64,000 nt of DNA, taken from the NCBI RefSeq assembly GCF_019711495.1, contig NZ_JAIGNM010000002.1:372001-436000 (forward strand), written 5' to 3'. The DNA is from Qipengyuania xiamenensis. GTDB taxonomy: Bacteria; Pseudomonadota; Alphaproteobacteria; Sphingomonadales; Sphingomonadaceae. The stretch's first letter is position 1, and the number at the start of each line of letters is the position of its first letter. Positions 8,136-17,602 of the stretch are shown in pieces. The notes under the pieces were generated by a model. The model was not told the DNA's origin and ran no database searches. It saw only the letters and a list, made by a program, of their open reading frames with translations. Made by a program: the position numbers and the translations under genes.

Positions 8136-8606
8136 TCAGGCTCCGGCCCCGTATTTGCCCGTAAATTCGGCGTCATTGCCATCAGCCAAAAGGCGGGCCT
8201 GGCCGACCCAGTCGTCGCGCCGGATGCGCCCTTCGAAGCGGCCGAGCTGGGCGTCGATACGGTCGATCTCCGCATCGTCCCATTCTGCGATCTGCGCGAA
8301 GGACGTGACACCGAGGCTTTCGAGCGTTGCGGCAAGCTTGGGGCCTACGCCCTTGATGCGGGTGAGCTCGTCGCCATTGCCGTCGCTCACCTTGACCACC
8401 GGCTCGGGGTCGCGGGTCGCGGCGGGAGGTGCATCGACCAGCGCGGAATTCCGCTGTGCGCGTTCCGCGCCCTCGTCGAGTACATCCTTGCTCGCGCCGG
8501 TCACGCGGGTGCGGCGATTGGTGCGCAGCAGGAACCAGGCAACGATAAGCCCGATCACGAGAGCGATGGCGAGCAGGATCCAGTGTTCGGCGAGCAGTTC
8601 GCTCAT
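8136..8606 (-). CDS. Membrane-anchored helix-hairpin-helix protein
   Basis: 156 residues. One N-terminal transmembrane helix (residues about 8-27, ending LLRTNRR) is followed by a charged linker. A helix-hairpin-helix stretch then reads LTRIKGVGPKLAATLESLGV, like the C-terminal HhH of DUF4332 or ribosomal-L21-fusion proteins. The C-terminus contains WVGQARLLADG. Such domains bind nucleic acid or act as protein contacts; the function is unknown. It overlaps the preceding 46-residue membrane protein by ATGA and is last in an OmpA operon. Confidence 0.7.
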   Translation of the reverse strand: MSELLAEHWILLAIALVIGLIVAWFLLRTNRRTRVTGASKDVLDEGAERAQRNSALVDAPPAATRDPEPVVKVSDGNGDELTRIKGVGPKLAATLESLGVTSFAQIAEWDDAEIDRIDAQLGRFEGRIRRDDWVGQARLLADGNDAEFTGKYGAGA

Positions 8607-8743
8607 GTGTCGTCCCTCTCTTCTTGGACAAGATTTTCATCGGGATGCGGTGCCGGTGCGCGGCTCCACAGGGCCCAGCCGATCGTCAGGCCGATCAGAT
8701 AGGCGACCAGCATCAGCGCGATGACTTCGAACCATATCGGCAT
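8603..8743 (-). CDS. Small single-pass membrane protein (46 aa)
   Basis: Starts ATG at 8743, one base after the OmpA-family stop, and ends with TGA overlapping the ATG of the HhH gene (ATGA). The protein begins MPIWFEVIALMLVAYLIGLT and has one hydrophobic helix with a conserved-looking GLTIGWALW stretch, then an acidic tail ending EERDDT. The precise fit between two genes supports real translation. The topology (helix then short cytoplasmic tail) resembles small envelope-complex subunits. Function unknown; I recognise no family. Confidence 0.7.
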   Translation of the reverse strand: MPIWFEVIALMLVAYLIGLTIGWALWSRAPAPHPDENLVQEERDDT

Positions 8744-8744
8744 A

Positions 8745-9485
8745 TCAGCGGGGTCCCGGTGTATCGACGGACGTCGGGGTCAGCGGCTCCTTGCGGATGA
8801 CCGAGAATTCGATGCGGCGGTTGGCGGGATCTTCGGGCGTCAGGCGTTCGACCGGCTCGCTGGAGCCGACACCGCGGGCGCGCAGCCCGTCACGCGGGAT
8901 CCCGCGGCGGACGAGGGCTTCGCGAACGGTGCGCGCTCGGTCCATGCTGAGCGCGAGGTTTGCTTGCTCGTTGCCCGACCGGTCCGTGTGGCCGGTGATC
9001 GCGATGATCGAGCCAAGGCACGGGCGCAGCGCTGCGGCGACCTCATCGAGCAGGATACGGCTGGCGGGCACAAGTGCGGTGCTTGCTTCCTCGAAACGGA
9101 TGGTGCGCGTGCGTAGCAGGCCGTCCACATCCTCCTGGCAGTGCAGGGGCTCGAATTCGGACTCGCCGCTTTCCGCATTGACGGAGCCGTCGATCCAGCT
9201 GACCCCGCCGACGCCGGGTAGGGCTGCAACGGCGCGCGCCGCCTTCGTGCGCTCTTCATCCTCCAGCGTTTCACCGCCGCTCAAGACGGGATGGCGTGAA
9301 GGGTGGCCGAAGCGGTTGGCGAAACGGGCCTCGACCGAGGGCGTGCCCGCGTCAGCCAGCGCGGGACCGGCTGCAGCGGCGAGCCGGTCGGCCATGGCGG
9401 CGCCCGATGCCTGGCTGCCCACATAGCCAAGCGCCGCCACGAGGGCGGCACCGAGCGTGATTGTCAGGGTAGGGCGCTGTGTCAT
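8745..9485 (-). CDS. OmpA-family peptidoglycan-binding protein
   Basis: 246 residues. An N-terminal hydrophobic segment (residues about 9-30) serves as signal or anchor. The C-terminal OmpA-like domain (about 125-235) has the hallmark ITGHTDRSGNEQANLALSMDRA and LRARGVGSSEPVE, then NRRIEFSVI, which bind diaminopimelate in peptidoglycan. There is no beta-barrel, so it is probably a periplasmic tether. It is the first gene of a three-gene operon with the small membrane protein and the HhH protein, which suggests one envelope complex. Confidence 0.85.
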   Translation of the reverse strand: MTQRPTLTITLGAALVAALGYVGSQASGAAMADRLAAAAGPALADAGTPSVEARFANRFGHPSRHPVLSGGETLEDEERTKAARAVAALPGVGGVSWIDGSVNAESGESEFEPLHCQEDVDGLLRTRTIRFEEASTALVPASRILLDEVAAALRPCLGSIIAITGHTDRSGNEQANLALSMDRARTVREALVRRGIPRDGLRARGVGSSEPVERLTPEDPANRRIEFSVIRKEPLTPTSVDTPGPR

Positions 9486-9552
9486 CTCCAGCGCCTTCTA
9501 CCTGCGCATCCGCCGCGTTCAAGGGGCGGATGCGCAGGGCGGGGGACACAGG

Positions 9553-11220
9553 CTACATTTGCGCTTCGGCAGTGCGGGCGAGCTCGACGAATTCCTGCCG
9601 GTAGTAGTCGCGCTGGCGACCGGCGAGGCTGACGACGTCCTCCCAGCTGAAGCCTTTCAGCAAATCGTCTCCGCGCAACTTCTGGCCGTAGGCGGCCACT
9701 GCTGCGGCGAAGGCGAAATCGCCCTGCGGCTGGCGGCGCGTCTGGAGCGCGGCTGCGGGCAGGCGATACTGGATCAGCTTCGATTTCGACCCGTCGGGCA
9801 GTTTGTAGCGCAGCTGGACGAAGGCGGCCTCGTCCGAGCGGCTGGCAGCGGGGCTTCCAGCCTCGGCGCCATAGCGGCGATCCGAGATCCAGCCCTTGTT
9901 GCCGGCCGGGATTATCTCGTAGATCGCAGTGACCTGGTGCCCGGCACCGATATCGCCTGCATCGACCGCGTCGTTGTTGAAGTCTTCCTCGCGAAGTGCG
10001 CGGTTCTCGTAGCCGATCAGGCGATACTGGCTGACGACGGAAGGGTTGAACTCGACCTGGATCTTCACGTCCTTGGCGATGGTGAAGAGCGTGCTGCTCA
10101 TTTCCTCCCGCAGCACCTTCTTCGCTTCCAGCGCGCTGTCGATATAGGCGTAATTGCCGTTACCGTGATTGGCGATCTGCTCCATCATCGCTTCGTTGTA
10201 ATTGCCCGTGCCGAAGCCGAGCGTGGTCAGCGTCACGCCGCTGTCGCGCTGCTTCTCGATCATCTCGATCAGCCGGTCGGTATCCGACATGCCGACGTTG
10301 AAATCGCCGTCGGTGGCAAGGATCACGCGGTTGACGCCGCCCTTGATGAAGCCCTGGCGCGCCATGTCATAGGCAAGTTCGAGGCCCGCAGCGCCCGCGG
10401 TCGAACCGCCCGCCTCGAGACGCGAGAGGGCGGCGCGGACCTTGGCGGAATTGCTCGTCGGTTCGAGCACGACCGCGGTGCGGCCCGCGTAGACGACGAT
10501 CGAAACCTTGTCCTTGCCCGACATTTCCGAGGCGAGGCCGGAGAGAGCCCGTTTGACCAGCGGCAGCTTGTCGGGGCTGTTCATCGAACCCGACACATCG
10601 ACGAGGAAGACGAGGTTCGCCGCCGGTCGCTCATCGCGCGGCAGGTCATAGCCGCGCAGGCCCACGCGGATCAGCTTTGCTTGCGGGTTCCAGGGGCTTT
10701 CCGCCGCATCGAGCGTGACCGAGAACGGCTTGCTGCGATCTTCCGGGCGGGCGTAGTCGTAGCGGAAGTAGTTTATCATCTCCTCAGTCCGCACTGCGCC
10801 GCGCGGCGGGAGTTGGCCCATGGTCAGGAACCTGCGGGCATTGGCATAGGCACCGGTGTCGACGTCGACGGAGAAGGTCGAGACAGGCTCGGTCGACACC
10901 AGCTTGATCGATGAGACTTCCTCGCCCGCATAGCGCTCGCGATCCTCAGGCGGCATCGGATAGGCATCACCGGGCACGCTCGCTCTTGCCCACTGGCCGG
11001 GAGGCGGCGGTGCCATGGCCATGTCGACCGTGGCCATTTCCGCAGCGACGCCCGGAGGCGCGGGAGAAACGGGCGGGGGAGGGGAAGCAATGTCGTAGGT
11101 CGCAATCGATTCGACCTCTTCGCTCGACTGGTCCTGCGAACAACCTGCGACGGCAATGATCAGCGAGCTTGTGGCGAGGAGCGACAATGCGGCTCCTCCT
11201 GCACGAGTGCGATTGTCCAT
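9553..11220 (-). CDS. VWA-domain lipoprotein (YfbK-like)
   Basis: 555 residues. I take the ATG at 11220, preceded by GGAGAGGAAG, rather than the ATG 15 bases upstream. The signal peptide has lipobox LIIAVAGC (Cys27), then a Pro-rich stretch, then the VWF-type N-terminal domain (SVDVDTGAYANARRFL). The VWA domain has the metal-site motif DVSGS (208-212), and a YfbK C-terminal DUF3520-like domain ends near YRQEFVELA. It is probably tethered in the envelope. The role is unknown; VWA domains mediate metal-dependent protein contacts. It is monocistronic, preceded by about 180 bases with an AT-rich promoter-like stretch. Confidence 0.88.
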   Translation of the reverse strand: MDNRTRAGGAALSLLATSSLIIAVAGCSQDQSSEEVESIATYDIASPPPPVSPAPPGVAAEMATVDMAMAPPPPGQWARASVPGDAYPMPPEDRERYAGEEVSSIKLVSTEPVSTFSVDVDTGAYANARRFLTMGQLPPRGAVRTEEMINYFRYDYARPEDRSKPFSVTLDAAESPWNPQAKLIRVGLRGYDLPRDERPAANLVFLVDVSGSMNSPDKLPLVKRALSGLASEMSGKDKVSIVVYAGRTAVVLEPTSNSAKVRAALSRLEAGGSTAGAAGLELAYDMARQGFIKGGVNRVILATDGDFNVGMSDTDRLIEMIEKQRDSGVTLTTLGFGTGNYNEAMMEQIANHGNGNYAYIDSALEAKKVLREEMSSTLFTIAKDVKIQVEFNPSVVSQYRLIGYENRALREEDFNNDAVDAGDIGAGHQVTAIYEIIPAGNKGWISDRRYGAEAGSPAASRSDEAAFVQLRYKLPDGSKSKLIQYRLPAAALQTRRQPQGDFAFAAAVAAYGQKLRGDDLLKGFSWEDVVSLAGRQRDYYRQEFVELARTAEAQM

Positions 11221-11401
11221 ATTCTTCCTCTCCATGATTCCCTACTCCTATGTAATGTTATCACATAAATAAAGGCGACATCATGTCTAAAATGTGGCCA
11301 AAATGAGGCATGAGTCAAGTTTGGGCACGCGAATGCAGCCGCAATCCTCCCGCGGAGGGCGGTAATACGTCTTAAAAACAGTAGCTTATCGAATATGCCG
11401 A

Positions 11402-12952
11402 TTAGGGCGCGGTATCGCCCGATTCTGGCGAATTCTTGCGGAAAAGGACCCGATCTTCCGGTCCGAAACCGCGTTTCCAGATCACATAGCCGTATGTGGC
11501 AAGGATCGCGGGGATACCGAAAGCAAGCTCCGCCCATTCAGGAAGCAGCGTCGCGACGAAGCCGACGACCACTGTCGGCGCGGTCGCCCAGACCAGCGCC
11601 CATCGCCAGTTGCTCACCGGTGCCTTGAGCAGCCGCTTGAGGAGCAGCGCCTTGACGAGGCTGGATGTGCCGAGCGCTATCAGCATTGCGAGCGCCGCGC
11701 CCGCAGCCTTGAAGCCTTCATCCATGCCGAGATGGTCGGCAAGCGCGATCAGGGCCAGCGTCAGCGCACCCTGCAGCGTTATGATGCCGACCGAGATCGC
11801 GAGGTTTCGCTTGCGCGCGATGTAGACCAGCACGCTTTCCGACACGACAGCCATCGACGCGATGACTTCTGCCGTCAGCAGCAGCGCGAGTGCGCCCGTA
11901 CCGCCGACGATGGCCGGACCGCCGAGGCCCATGACAGCCTCGCCCGGAATGGCCAGCGCCAGCGCTATGCCGGCCTGCAGGGCGATGATCCAGAAGCCGA
12001 CCTGCCGCACCTGCGATGCGATTGCCGTCATGTTTCCGATCTTCAGGTTCTTGGTGATGACCGGCGAGAGGATCGGCTCGAAACTGGATTTCAGTTTCTG
12101 CGGCAGGCTGACGACTTCCTTTGCGAACCAGTAGATGCCGACCGTATCGGCAGAGGTCGACTGGCCGAGCAGCCACACGTCGAGCAGCCGCGTGCCGCGC
12201 TCAATGACATCGGCGCCCACCAGCGGCAGGGCGCGCAGGCTCATCTTGCCGAGATAACGCGGGCGCGGTCGCCAGCCGGCAGGCCTGCCGTAGGTCCGGA
12301 AGAACGACCAGGCAGCGGTCAGTAGAGCGGCATAGATCGCGCCAAGGAATGCAAGCGCGATTCCACCTTCGCCCACCCCGGGCACGAAGAACAACGCGGT
12401 GACGAGGATCGATTTGGTCCACGGCTCGACCAGGGCGCGTGCACGCACGGTCGTCGCGATATCGTAGCGGTAGGCCTGTGCCGCGAGCAGGATTTCGGTC
12501 AGCGCGAATGCCGGGATTGCCGCGATCATCCACATGTCCCAGCTGCTGTTCACCCCATTGGGGAAGATGATCACCGGGAATACGAGCAGGACCGCGCATA
12601 CCACGAGCGAAACCGCCAGCGAGGCAAGCATCCCGTCGAACACGAGGTTGACCTTGCGGCGTGCAGCTTCGGGTTCGTCGTCTTCGGCCCCTTCGGCCAG
12701 GCGTTGCGCAAGGCCGCGCTTTTCGCCTAGCGCGCAGACCAGCGCCAGGATTTCGACCACCACGAAGGCGATAGCGAAGCGCCCCATTTCCTCGACCCCG
12801 TAGAGACGGTAGCCGACGAACAGGAAGGGCAGCCCGCCAAGCAGGCGCACGATGAAGCCGAGCGTGTTGGTGCGCCCGCCCTTGGCGAGCGTGGCCATGT
12901 CGTCACCGCCCTTGGCTGGTTCGGGCTGCGCTGGCGGAGCGGGCTGGCTCAA
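11402..12952 (-). CDS. Polysaccharide/lipopolysaccharide flippase-like membrane protein (MOP superfamily)
   Basis: 516 residues with about 12-14 hydrophobic segments, starting TLGFIVRLLGGLPFLFVGYR, like Wzx/MATE-type flippases that move lipid-linked sugars across the inner membrane. The C-terminus is short and basic. The TTG start at 12952 overlaps the gpsA stop (TTGA). In the same broad region are a glycosyltransferase and an O-antigen-ligase remnant near 2.2-3.9 kb, so surface polysaccharide synthesis is plausible. The substrate cannot be told. Confidence 0.75.
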   Translation of the reverse strand: MSQPAPPAQPEPAKGGDDMATLAKGGRTNTLGFIVRLLGGLPFLFVGYRLYGVEEMGRFAIAFVVVEILALVCALGEKRGLAQRLAEGAEDDEPEAARRKVNLVFDGMLASLAVSLVVCAVLLVFPVIIFPNGVNSSWDMWMIAAIPAFALTEILLAAQAYRYDIATTVRARALVEPWTKSILVTALFFVPGVGEGGIALAFLGAIYAALLTAAWSFFRTYGRPAGWRPRPRYLGKMSLRALPLVGADVIERGTRLLDVWLLGQSTSADTVGIYWFAKEVVSLPQKLKSSFEPILSPVITKNLKIGNMTAIASQVRQVGFWIIALQAGIALALAIPGEAVMGLGGPAIVGGTGALALLLTAEVIASMAVVSESVLVYIARKRNLAISVGIITLQGALTLALIALADHLGMDEGFKAAGAALAMLIALGTSSLVKALLLKRLLKAPVSNWRWALVWATAPTVVVGFVATLLPEWAELAFGIPAILATYGYVIWKRGFGPEDRVLFRKNSPESGDTAP

Positions 12953-13938
12953 GCGTCGCTTTCCTGTTCGGCCTTAAGCGGCCGGGCAAGGATATCGCCC
13001 ACCACGGATTTCGGCTCTGCGCCCGAAAGCAGCGCATTCACCGCGCCGACGATCGGCATGGTCACGCCATATTTGTCGGCAAGTTCGACCAGAACCGGCG
13101 CGGTATGCGCGCCTTCGGCCACGGTCTTGCGGTCGGACATGAGGCTGGCCGCGCTCTGGCCTTCGCCCAGCGCCTTGCCGAGCGAGAAATTGCGGCTCGA
13201 GGTGGACGAACAGGTCAGCACGAGATCGCCCAGGCCGCACAGGCCGGTCAGCGTTTCCGCGCGCGCGCCCAAAGCCTCGCCGAAGCGGAGCATTTCCGCA
13301 TAGCCGCGTGCGATCAGCGCGGCGCGGGCGTTCTGGCCGAGGCGCAGGCCTTCGACGACGCCGCAGGCGATGGCCAGCACGTTTTTCACCGCACCGCCGA
13401 TTTCCGCACCGGTCACGTCATCGGAATAATAGGGTCGGAAATTGGTGCGGGCGACGAGCGGGGCAATGCGCTCCCACTGCGCCTCTCCGCCACCGCATGC
13501 CAGCGTAACGGCTGCGGGAAGACCGGCCGCGACTTCATGCGCGAAGGTCGGGCCTGAGAGCACGGCGATATCGCTTTTCGGGGCCGCATCGCGTGCAACA
13601 TGGTTCATCAGCCGGCCCGTGCCCGCCTCGATCCCCTTGGAGCACAGGATGAGATCGCGCGGGTGCGAGGGCATGGCCTCCAGCATTGCGCCCATGTGCT
13701 GTGCGGGCGTGACGACGAGCATCGCGTCGAGCGTCGCCATTTCGGCAAGGTCGCTGGTCGCGCGGATATTCTCGGACAGGGTCGCGCTCGGCAGGAAGGG
13801 GGTGTTCTTGTGGGCGGTGTTGATTTCTTCGACCAGCTCGACCTCGCGCGCCCAGAGCAGGACGTCGCGGCCATCGCTGGCGACCATTTGCGCAAGGGCC
13901 GTGCCCCATGCGCCTGCTCCAAGGACCCCTACGCTCAT
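12949..13938 (-). CDS. gpsA: Glycerol-3-phosphate dehydrogenase [NAD(P)+]
   Basis: 329 residues. It reduces dihydroxyacetone phosphate to sn-glycerol 3-phosphate for phospholipids. The N-terminal dinucleotide motif [13 protein letters not shown] (residues 4-16), catalytic-region [13 protein letters not shown], and [14 protein letters not shown] plus SSRNFSLG are all present. The start ATG at 13938 overlaps the tsaD stop (ATGA); the open frame continues upstream but inside tsaD. The order tsaD-gpsA-flippase is one transcription unit by spacing. Confidence 0.95.
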   Translation of the reverse strand: MSVGVLGAGAWGTALAQMVASDGRDVLLWAREVELVEEINTAHKNTPFLPSATLSENIRATSDLAEMATLDAMLVVTPAQHMGAMLEAMPSHPRDLILCSKGIEAGTGRLMNHVARDAAPKSDIAVLSGPTFAHEVAAGLPAAVTLACGGGEAQWERIAPLVARTNFRPYYSDDVTGAEIGGAVKNVLAIACGVVEGLRLGQNARAALIARGYAEMLRFGEALGARAETLTGLCGLGDLVLTCSSTSSRNFSLGKALGEGQSAASLMSDRKTVAEGAHTAPVLVELADKYGVTMPIVGAVNALLSGAEPKSVVGDILARPLKAEQESDA

Positions 13939-14975
13939 GCCTTCACTCCTGCTCCGCGCACCGGCTCCGCTTCGGGATCGAGCGGCCAGCGGGGCCGCGC
14001 AGAAATATCCAGCGGATCGGGGGCGAACCCGTCCAGTCCGAGCCGTTCGATGCCGGCCCATGCTATCATCGCGGCGTTGTCGGTACACAGCTTTGGTGGC
14101 GGTGCGGTGAACCGCAGCCCGCGTTTCTCGGCAACGGCTTCAAGCGCGGCACGCACCGAAGCATTCGCTGCAACGCCGCCTGCCACCACGAGTGTCTTCA
14201 CCGCATCCATTTTGGCAAGCGCGATGCTTAACCGGTCGACCACGCAGTCGATGGCTGCCTGCTGGAAGCTCGCGGCGATGTCGGGCGCTTCGTATTTCCC
14301 GCTCTCGTGGGCGCGCAGCACCGCGCTCTTCAGGCCGGCGAAGGAGAAATGCGGCTCGCCGCTACCGACCATCGGGCGGGGGAGCGGCACGGCCTTGGCG
14401 TCGCCTTCCTTCGCGATCCGCTCGACTGCGGGCCCACCGGGAAAGCCGAGGCCGAGAATCTTCGCCGTCTTGTCGAATGCCTCGCCAAGCGCGTCATCGA
14501 TCGTGGTCGCTAGTCGGCGGTACTGTCCGACCCCGTCGACCTGCAGGATCTGGCAATGACCGCCCGATACGAGCAGCAGGGCATAGGGAAATTCGAGGTC
14601 CTCGTCGGCAAGGCGAGGGCTCAATGCATGGCCTTCGAGGTGGTTGACCGCGATCAACGGTACCCCGCTCGCCATCGCAAGCGCCTTGGCGCTGACGAGG
14701 CCGACCATGACACCGCCGATCAGGCCCGGGCCTGCGGTGGCGGCAATTGCGTCGAGATCGTCAAGTTTTACGCCTGCATCGGCCAGTACGCCCTCGATCA
14801 TCGGGGCAAGCCTTTCTGCATGGGCGCGTGCGGCAATCTCGGGCACCACGCCGCCGAAGGGCGCGTGCTCCTCGTCCTGCGAAGCGATACGCTGCGCCAC
14901 GATGCGCCGGTCGCCGTCCACCAGTGCGGCGGCGGTTTCGTCGCAGGAACTTTCTATGCCGAGGACCAGAACCAT
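13935..14975 (-). CDS. tsaD: tRNA N6-adenosine threonylcarbamoyltransferase
   Basis: 346 residues. TsaD (Kae1/Gcp) transfers the threonylcarbamoyl group to A37 of ANN-decoding tRNAs, with TsaB and TsaE. Signature sequences: [15 protein letters not shown] at the N-terminus, [26 protein letters not shown] with the metal-binding histidines, and [13 protein letters not shown]. It is divergent from hemC with only 47 bases between starts, so the promoters overlap. It is followed by gpsA with a 4-base overlap. Confidence 0.96.
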   Translation of the reverse strand: MVLVLGIESSCDETAAALVDGDRRIVAQRIASQDEEHAPFGGVVPEIAARAHAERLAPMIEGVLADAGVKLDDLDAIAATAGPGLIGGVMVGLVSAKALAMASGVPLIAVNHLEGHALSPRLADEDLEFPYALLLVSGGHCQILQVDGVGQYRRLATTIDDALGEAFDKTAKILGLGFPGGPAVERIAKEGDAKAVPLPRPMVGSGEPHFSFAGLKSAVLRAHESGKYEAPDIAASFQQAAIDCVVDRLSIALAKMDAVKTLVVAGGVAANASVRAALEAVAEKRGLRFTAPPPKLCTDNAAMIAWAGIERLGLDGFAPDPLDISARPRWPLDPEAEPVRGAGVKA

Positions 14976-15022
14976 TGTGCGCTTCCCCTTAACGGTATCG
15001 CTCGCTAGGGCAAGCGCGCGCC

Positions 15023-15952
15023 ATGACCTCCATCATCCAAATTCGCCTCGGAACCCGTCGTTCGCCGCTTGCCATGGCGCAGGCGGAAGAAACCCGCTCG
15101 CGCCTCTGTGCGGCCCATGGCTGGGATGAGAGCGCAGTCGAGCTGGTTCCCGTTATCGCCAGCGGCGACAAGATACAGGACCGTCCGCTTGCCGATATCG
15201 GCGGCAAGGCGCTGTGGACGCGCGAACTCGATATCTGGCTCAGCGAGGGCCGGATCGATGCGGCGGTCCACTCGATGAAGGATGTCGAGACGCTGCGTCC
15301 TGACGAATTCGCCATTGGCGCCGTCCTGCCGCGTGCGGACAAGGCCGATGTGCTGCTGGGTGCAGCTTCCATCGCGGCGATCCCGCTCGGTGCACGGGTC
15401 GGGACCAGCGCTCCGCGCCGCGCGGCGCAATTGCTCAACGCGCGGCCCGATCTCGAAGTGGTCGGCATTCGCGGCAATGTCGCCACCCGCATGGCGAAAC
15501 TGCAGGCGGGCGAAGCCGATGCGACATTCCTTGCCGCAGCAGGTCTCGAACGTTTGGGAGAAACCGGCGTGGGCACGAGGCTCGATCCGGAAGAATGGCT
15601 GCCAGCACCGGCGCAGGCCGCCATCGGGATCGAATGCCGCGCCGCCGACCAGCGCACCCGCGACCTGCTCGCAGCTATCGACGACAAGGCCAGCCGTGAG
15701 GAAGTGCTCGCAGAACGCGCGCTTCTCGAAGGGCTGGGCGGGACCTGCCATAGCCCCATCGCCGCCCTGACGCACCGCGACGGTGGGAAATTGCGCCTCA
15801 AGGCTGCCATTTACAGCGGCGATGGTGCCATCCGCATCAGCGACGAGGCCACTTTCGATGCGAGTGACCTCGATGCCGCCCGCCAACTGGCCGCGCGGCT
15901 TCTCGATCAAGCCCCGGCGCATGTTTCGGCACTCTTCGGAGTTCAGGCTTGA
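15023..15952 (+). CDS. hemC: Hydroxymethylbilane synthase (porphobilinogen deaminase)
   Basis: 309 residues. It polymerises four porphobilinogens to hydroxymethylbilane on a dipyrromethane cofactor. The family signatures are [53 protein letters not shown] and the cofactor-binding Cys in [12 protein letters not shown]. It is divergently placed to tsaD. The stop overlaps the TTG start of hemD, so both haem enzymes are translated together. Confidence 0.96.
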   Translation: MTSIIQIRLGTRRSPLAMAQAEETRSRLCAAHGWDESAVELVPVIASGDKIQDRPLADIGGKALWTRELDIWLSEGRIDAAVHSMKDVETLRPDEFAIGAVLPRADKADVLLGAASIAAIPLGARVGTSAPRRAAQLLNARPDLEVVGIRGNVATRMAKLQAGEADATFLAAAGLERLGETGVGTRLDPEEWLPAPAQAAIGIECRAADQRTRDLLAAIDDKASREEVLAERALLEGLGGTCHSPIAALTHRDGGKLRLKAAIYSGDGAIRISDEATFDASDLDAARQLAARLLDQAPAHVSALFGVQA

Positions 15953-16632
15953 GCCGCCTGCTCTTCGTATTGCGGCCCGAGCCCGGGCTTCGCGTCACCA
16001 TGGAAACCGCCGAGGCATACGGGCTTACGGTTCTCGGATGTCCGCTGTTCGAAGTCGAGGCGGTCGCGTGGGATTGCCCCGACCCGAGCGGTTTCGACGC
16101 CCTGCTCGTCGGCAGCAGCAACGTGTTTCGCCACGGCGGCCACAATCTCGAAAAGCTCGAACGCCTGCCGGTCTATGCCGTCGGCGAGGCCACGGCCGAG
16201 GGCGCCCGCGAAAAGGGTTTCATCGTCTCGCAGACGGGCAAGGGCGGGCTTCAGGCGCTGCTCGATAGGGTGAAGGGTCGCGAAATCCGCTTCCTCAGGC
16301 TGGCCGGCGAGAAAATGGTCGAGCTCGAGCGGCCCGAGGGTATCTCGATCGCAACCCGTGTGACCTATCGCATGCGGGATCTGGACCTGGCGGAAGATGT
16401 CGCCAGAGCCATGCGGAAAAGCGGCGGGGTGGTCCTGCTCCATTCGGGCGAGGCTGCAAGGCGCCTGCGCGAAGAATGCGATCGGCTGGAAATCGAGCGG
16501 ACGAAGGTCACGATTGCCGCACTGGGCCCGCGGATCGCCGAAATTGCAGGTGACGGCTGGGAAAGTGTACACATCGCCCCACAGGCGCTCGACGCCGAGC
16601 TACTGGCCTTGGCGGAGCGATTGTGCCAGTAG
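15949..16632 (+). CDS. hemD: Uroporphyrinogen-III synthase
   Basis: 227 residues. It closes hydroxymethylbilane to uroporphyrinogen III. The sequence family is very divergent, but the two-domain pattern is visible: LFVLRPEPGLRVTMETAEAY at the N-terminus, LLVGSSNVFR, YAVGEATAEGAREKGF, VLLHSGEAARRL and IAALGPRIAEIAGDGW near the end. The TTG start overlaps the hemC stop (TTGA). The hemC-hemD order and the downstream Mic60-like gene match the usual alphaproteobacterial haem locus. Confidence 0.9.
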   Translation: MSRLLFVLRPEPGLRVTMETAEAYGLTVLGCPLFEVEAVAWDCPDPSGFDALLVGSSNVFRHGGHNLEKLERLPVYAVGEATAEGAREKGFIVSQTGKGGLQALLDRVKGREIRFLRLAGEKMVELERPEGISIATRVTYRMRDLDLAEDVARAMRKSGGVVLLHSGEAARRLREECDRLEIERTKVTIAALGPRIAEIAGDGWESVHIAPQALDAELLALAERLCQ

Positions 16633-16691
16633 GATAGCCGGATGAAACGCGCTGCAAAGATCGGCGCGGCGGGGTCGTGGAACGGAGTATA

Positions 16692-17582
16692 ATGGAGAGT
16701 TTTTCGAGCAATCGGCGTTCGCCGACCAGCATGCGGCCCGTGCTGCTTGCCACGGTGGCCTCCTTTGTCCTCGGGGCAGCAGTCGCAGGCTATTTCACCT
16801 GGCGTTCGTCCGATGCGGACGAGGCCGAGAGCACGCCGACCGAACAGCCGCAGGCAGCGCTGACCACGGAAGCCGCCGACGACGGACCGACACCCAGCCC
16901 GAGCGCCAGCGCGAGCGAAGTTTCGGTCGAGGACGTCGAGCGCGTTGCCGAACAGCAGGGCGGTATCGACCAGCGCCTCGCCGCCGCCGAACAGCGCCTC
17001 ACCCGGCTCGACCTGCAGGCACAGGCTGCTGCGGGCAATGCCGCAAGGTCCGAAGGCCTGCTGATTGCTTTCGCCATCCGCCGCGCCATCGATCGCGGTG
17101 CGGAACTGGGGTACCTGTCGGACCAGCTGCGGCTGCGCTTCGGTGATGCGCTGCCCAATGCGGTCAACACGATCATCACCTTCTCGCGCGAACCGGTCAC
17201 TCTCGACCAGTTGATCGCGCGTCTCGACGGGCTCGCGCCGCAATTGCAGTCGGGCGACGATCGTGGCGGGTTCGAGCGCTTCACCGAAGAACTCGGCGCT
17301 CTGTTCACGGTGCGACGCGAAAGTGCGCCTTCGCCGCAGCCGGAAAAGCGGATCGAGCGTGCCCGCCTGTTCCTGCTGAGCGGACGACCCGACGATGCTG
17401 TGGCCGAGGTGCGCAACCTGCCGGGTGCCTCGCAGGCCGAACAGTGGCTGCGCGATGCCGAACGCTATGCCTCGACGCAGCGCGCGCTGGACCTGATCGA
17501 AACCGCGGCCGTGCTCGAACCGCGTCGCCTGCGCGATGGCGCAGGTAACCGGATTTCGCAGCCCAGCCCCGTCGAGGAATAG
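16692..17582 (+). CDS. Mic60/mitofilin-like inner-membrane protein
   Basis: 296 residues. I use the ATG at 16692 (GGAGT 5 bases upstream); a GTG at 16677 is in frame. It has a short cytoplasmic end, one transmembrane helix (about residues 18-34, LATVASFVLGAAVAGYF), an Ala/Ser/Thr/Glu-rich linker, then a helical coiled region (VERVAEQQGGIDQRLAAAEQ). The C-terminal domain has RARLFLLSGRPDDAVAEVRNL and AEQWLRDAERY, resembling the mitofilin domain. Alphaproteobacterial Mic60 genes are known to follow hemC-hemD, as here; Mic60 shapes membrane invaginations and contacts the outer membrane. The assignment rests on locus and architecture more than on close sequence. Confidence 0.7.
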   Translation: MESFSSNRRSPTSMRPVLLATVASFVLGAAVAGYFTWRSSDADEAESTPTEQPQAALTTEAADDGPTPSPSASASEVSVEDVERVAEQQGGIDQRLAAAEQRLTRLDLQAQAAAGNAARSEGLLIAFAIRRAIDRGAELGYLSDQLRLRFGDALPNAVNTIITFSREPVTLDQLIARLDGLAPQLQSGDDRGGFERFTEELGALFTVRRESAPSPQPEKRIERARLFLLSGRPDDAVAEVRNLPGASQAEQWLRDAERYASTQRALDLIETAAVLEPRRLRDGAGNRISQPSPVEE

Positions 17583-17602
17583 GGTCCGTCGGAGAGTAGG
17601 CC

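Noticed and set aside
9457-10914. 485-codon + strand frame opposite the VWA protein
   Set aside because: Antisense shadow without recognisable domains.
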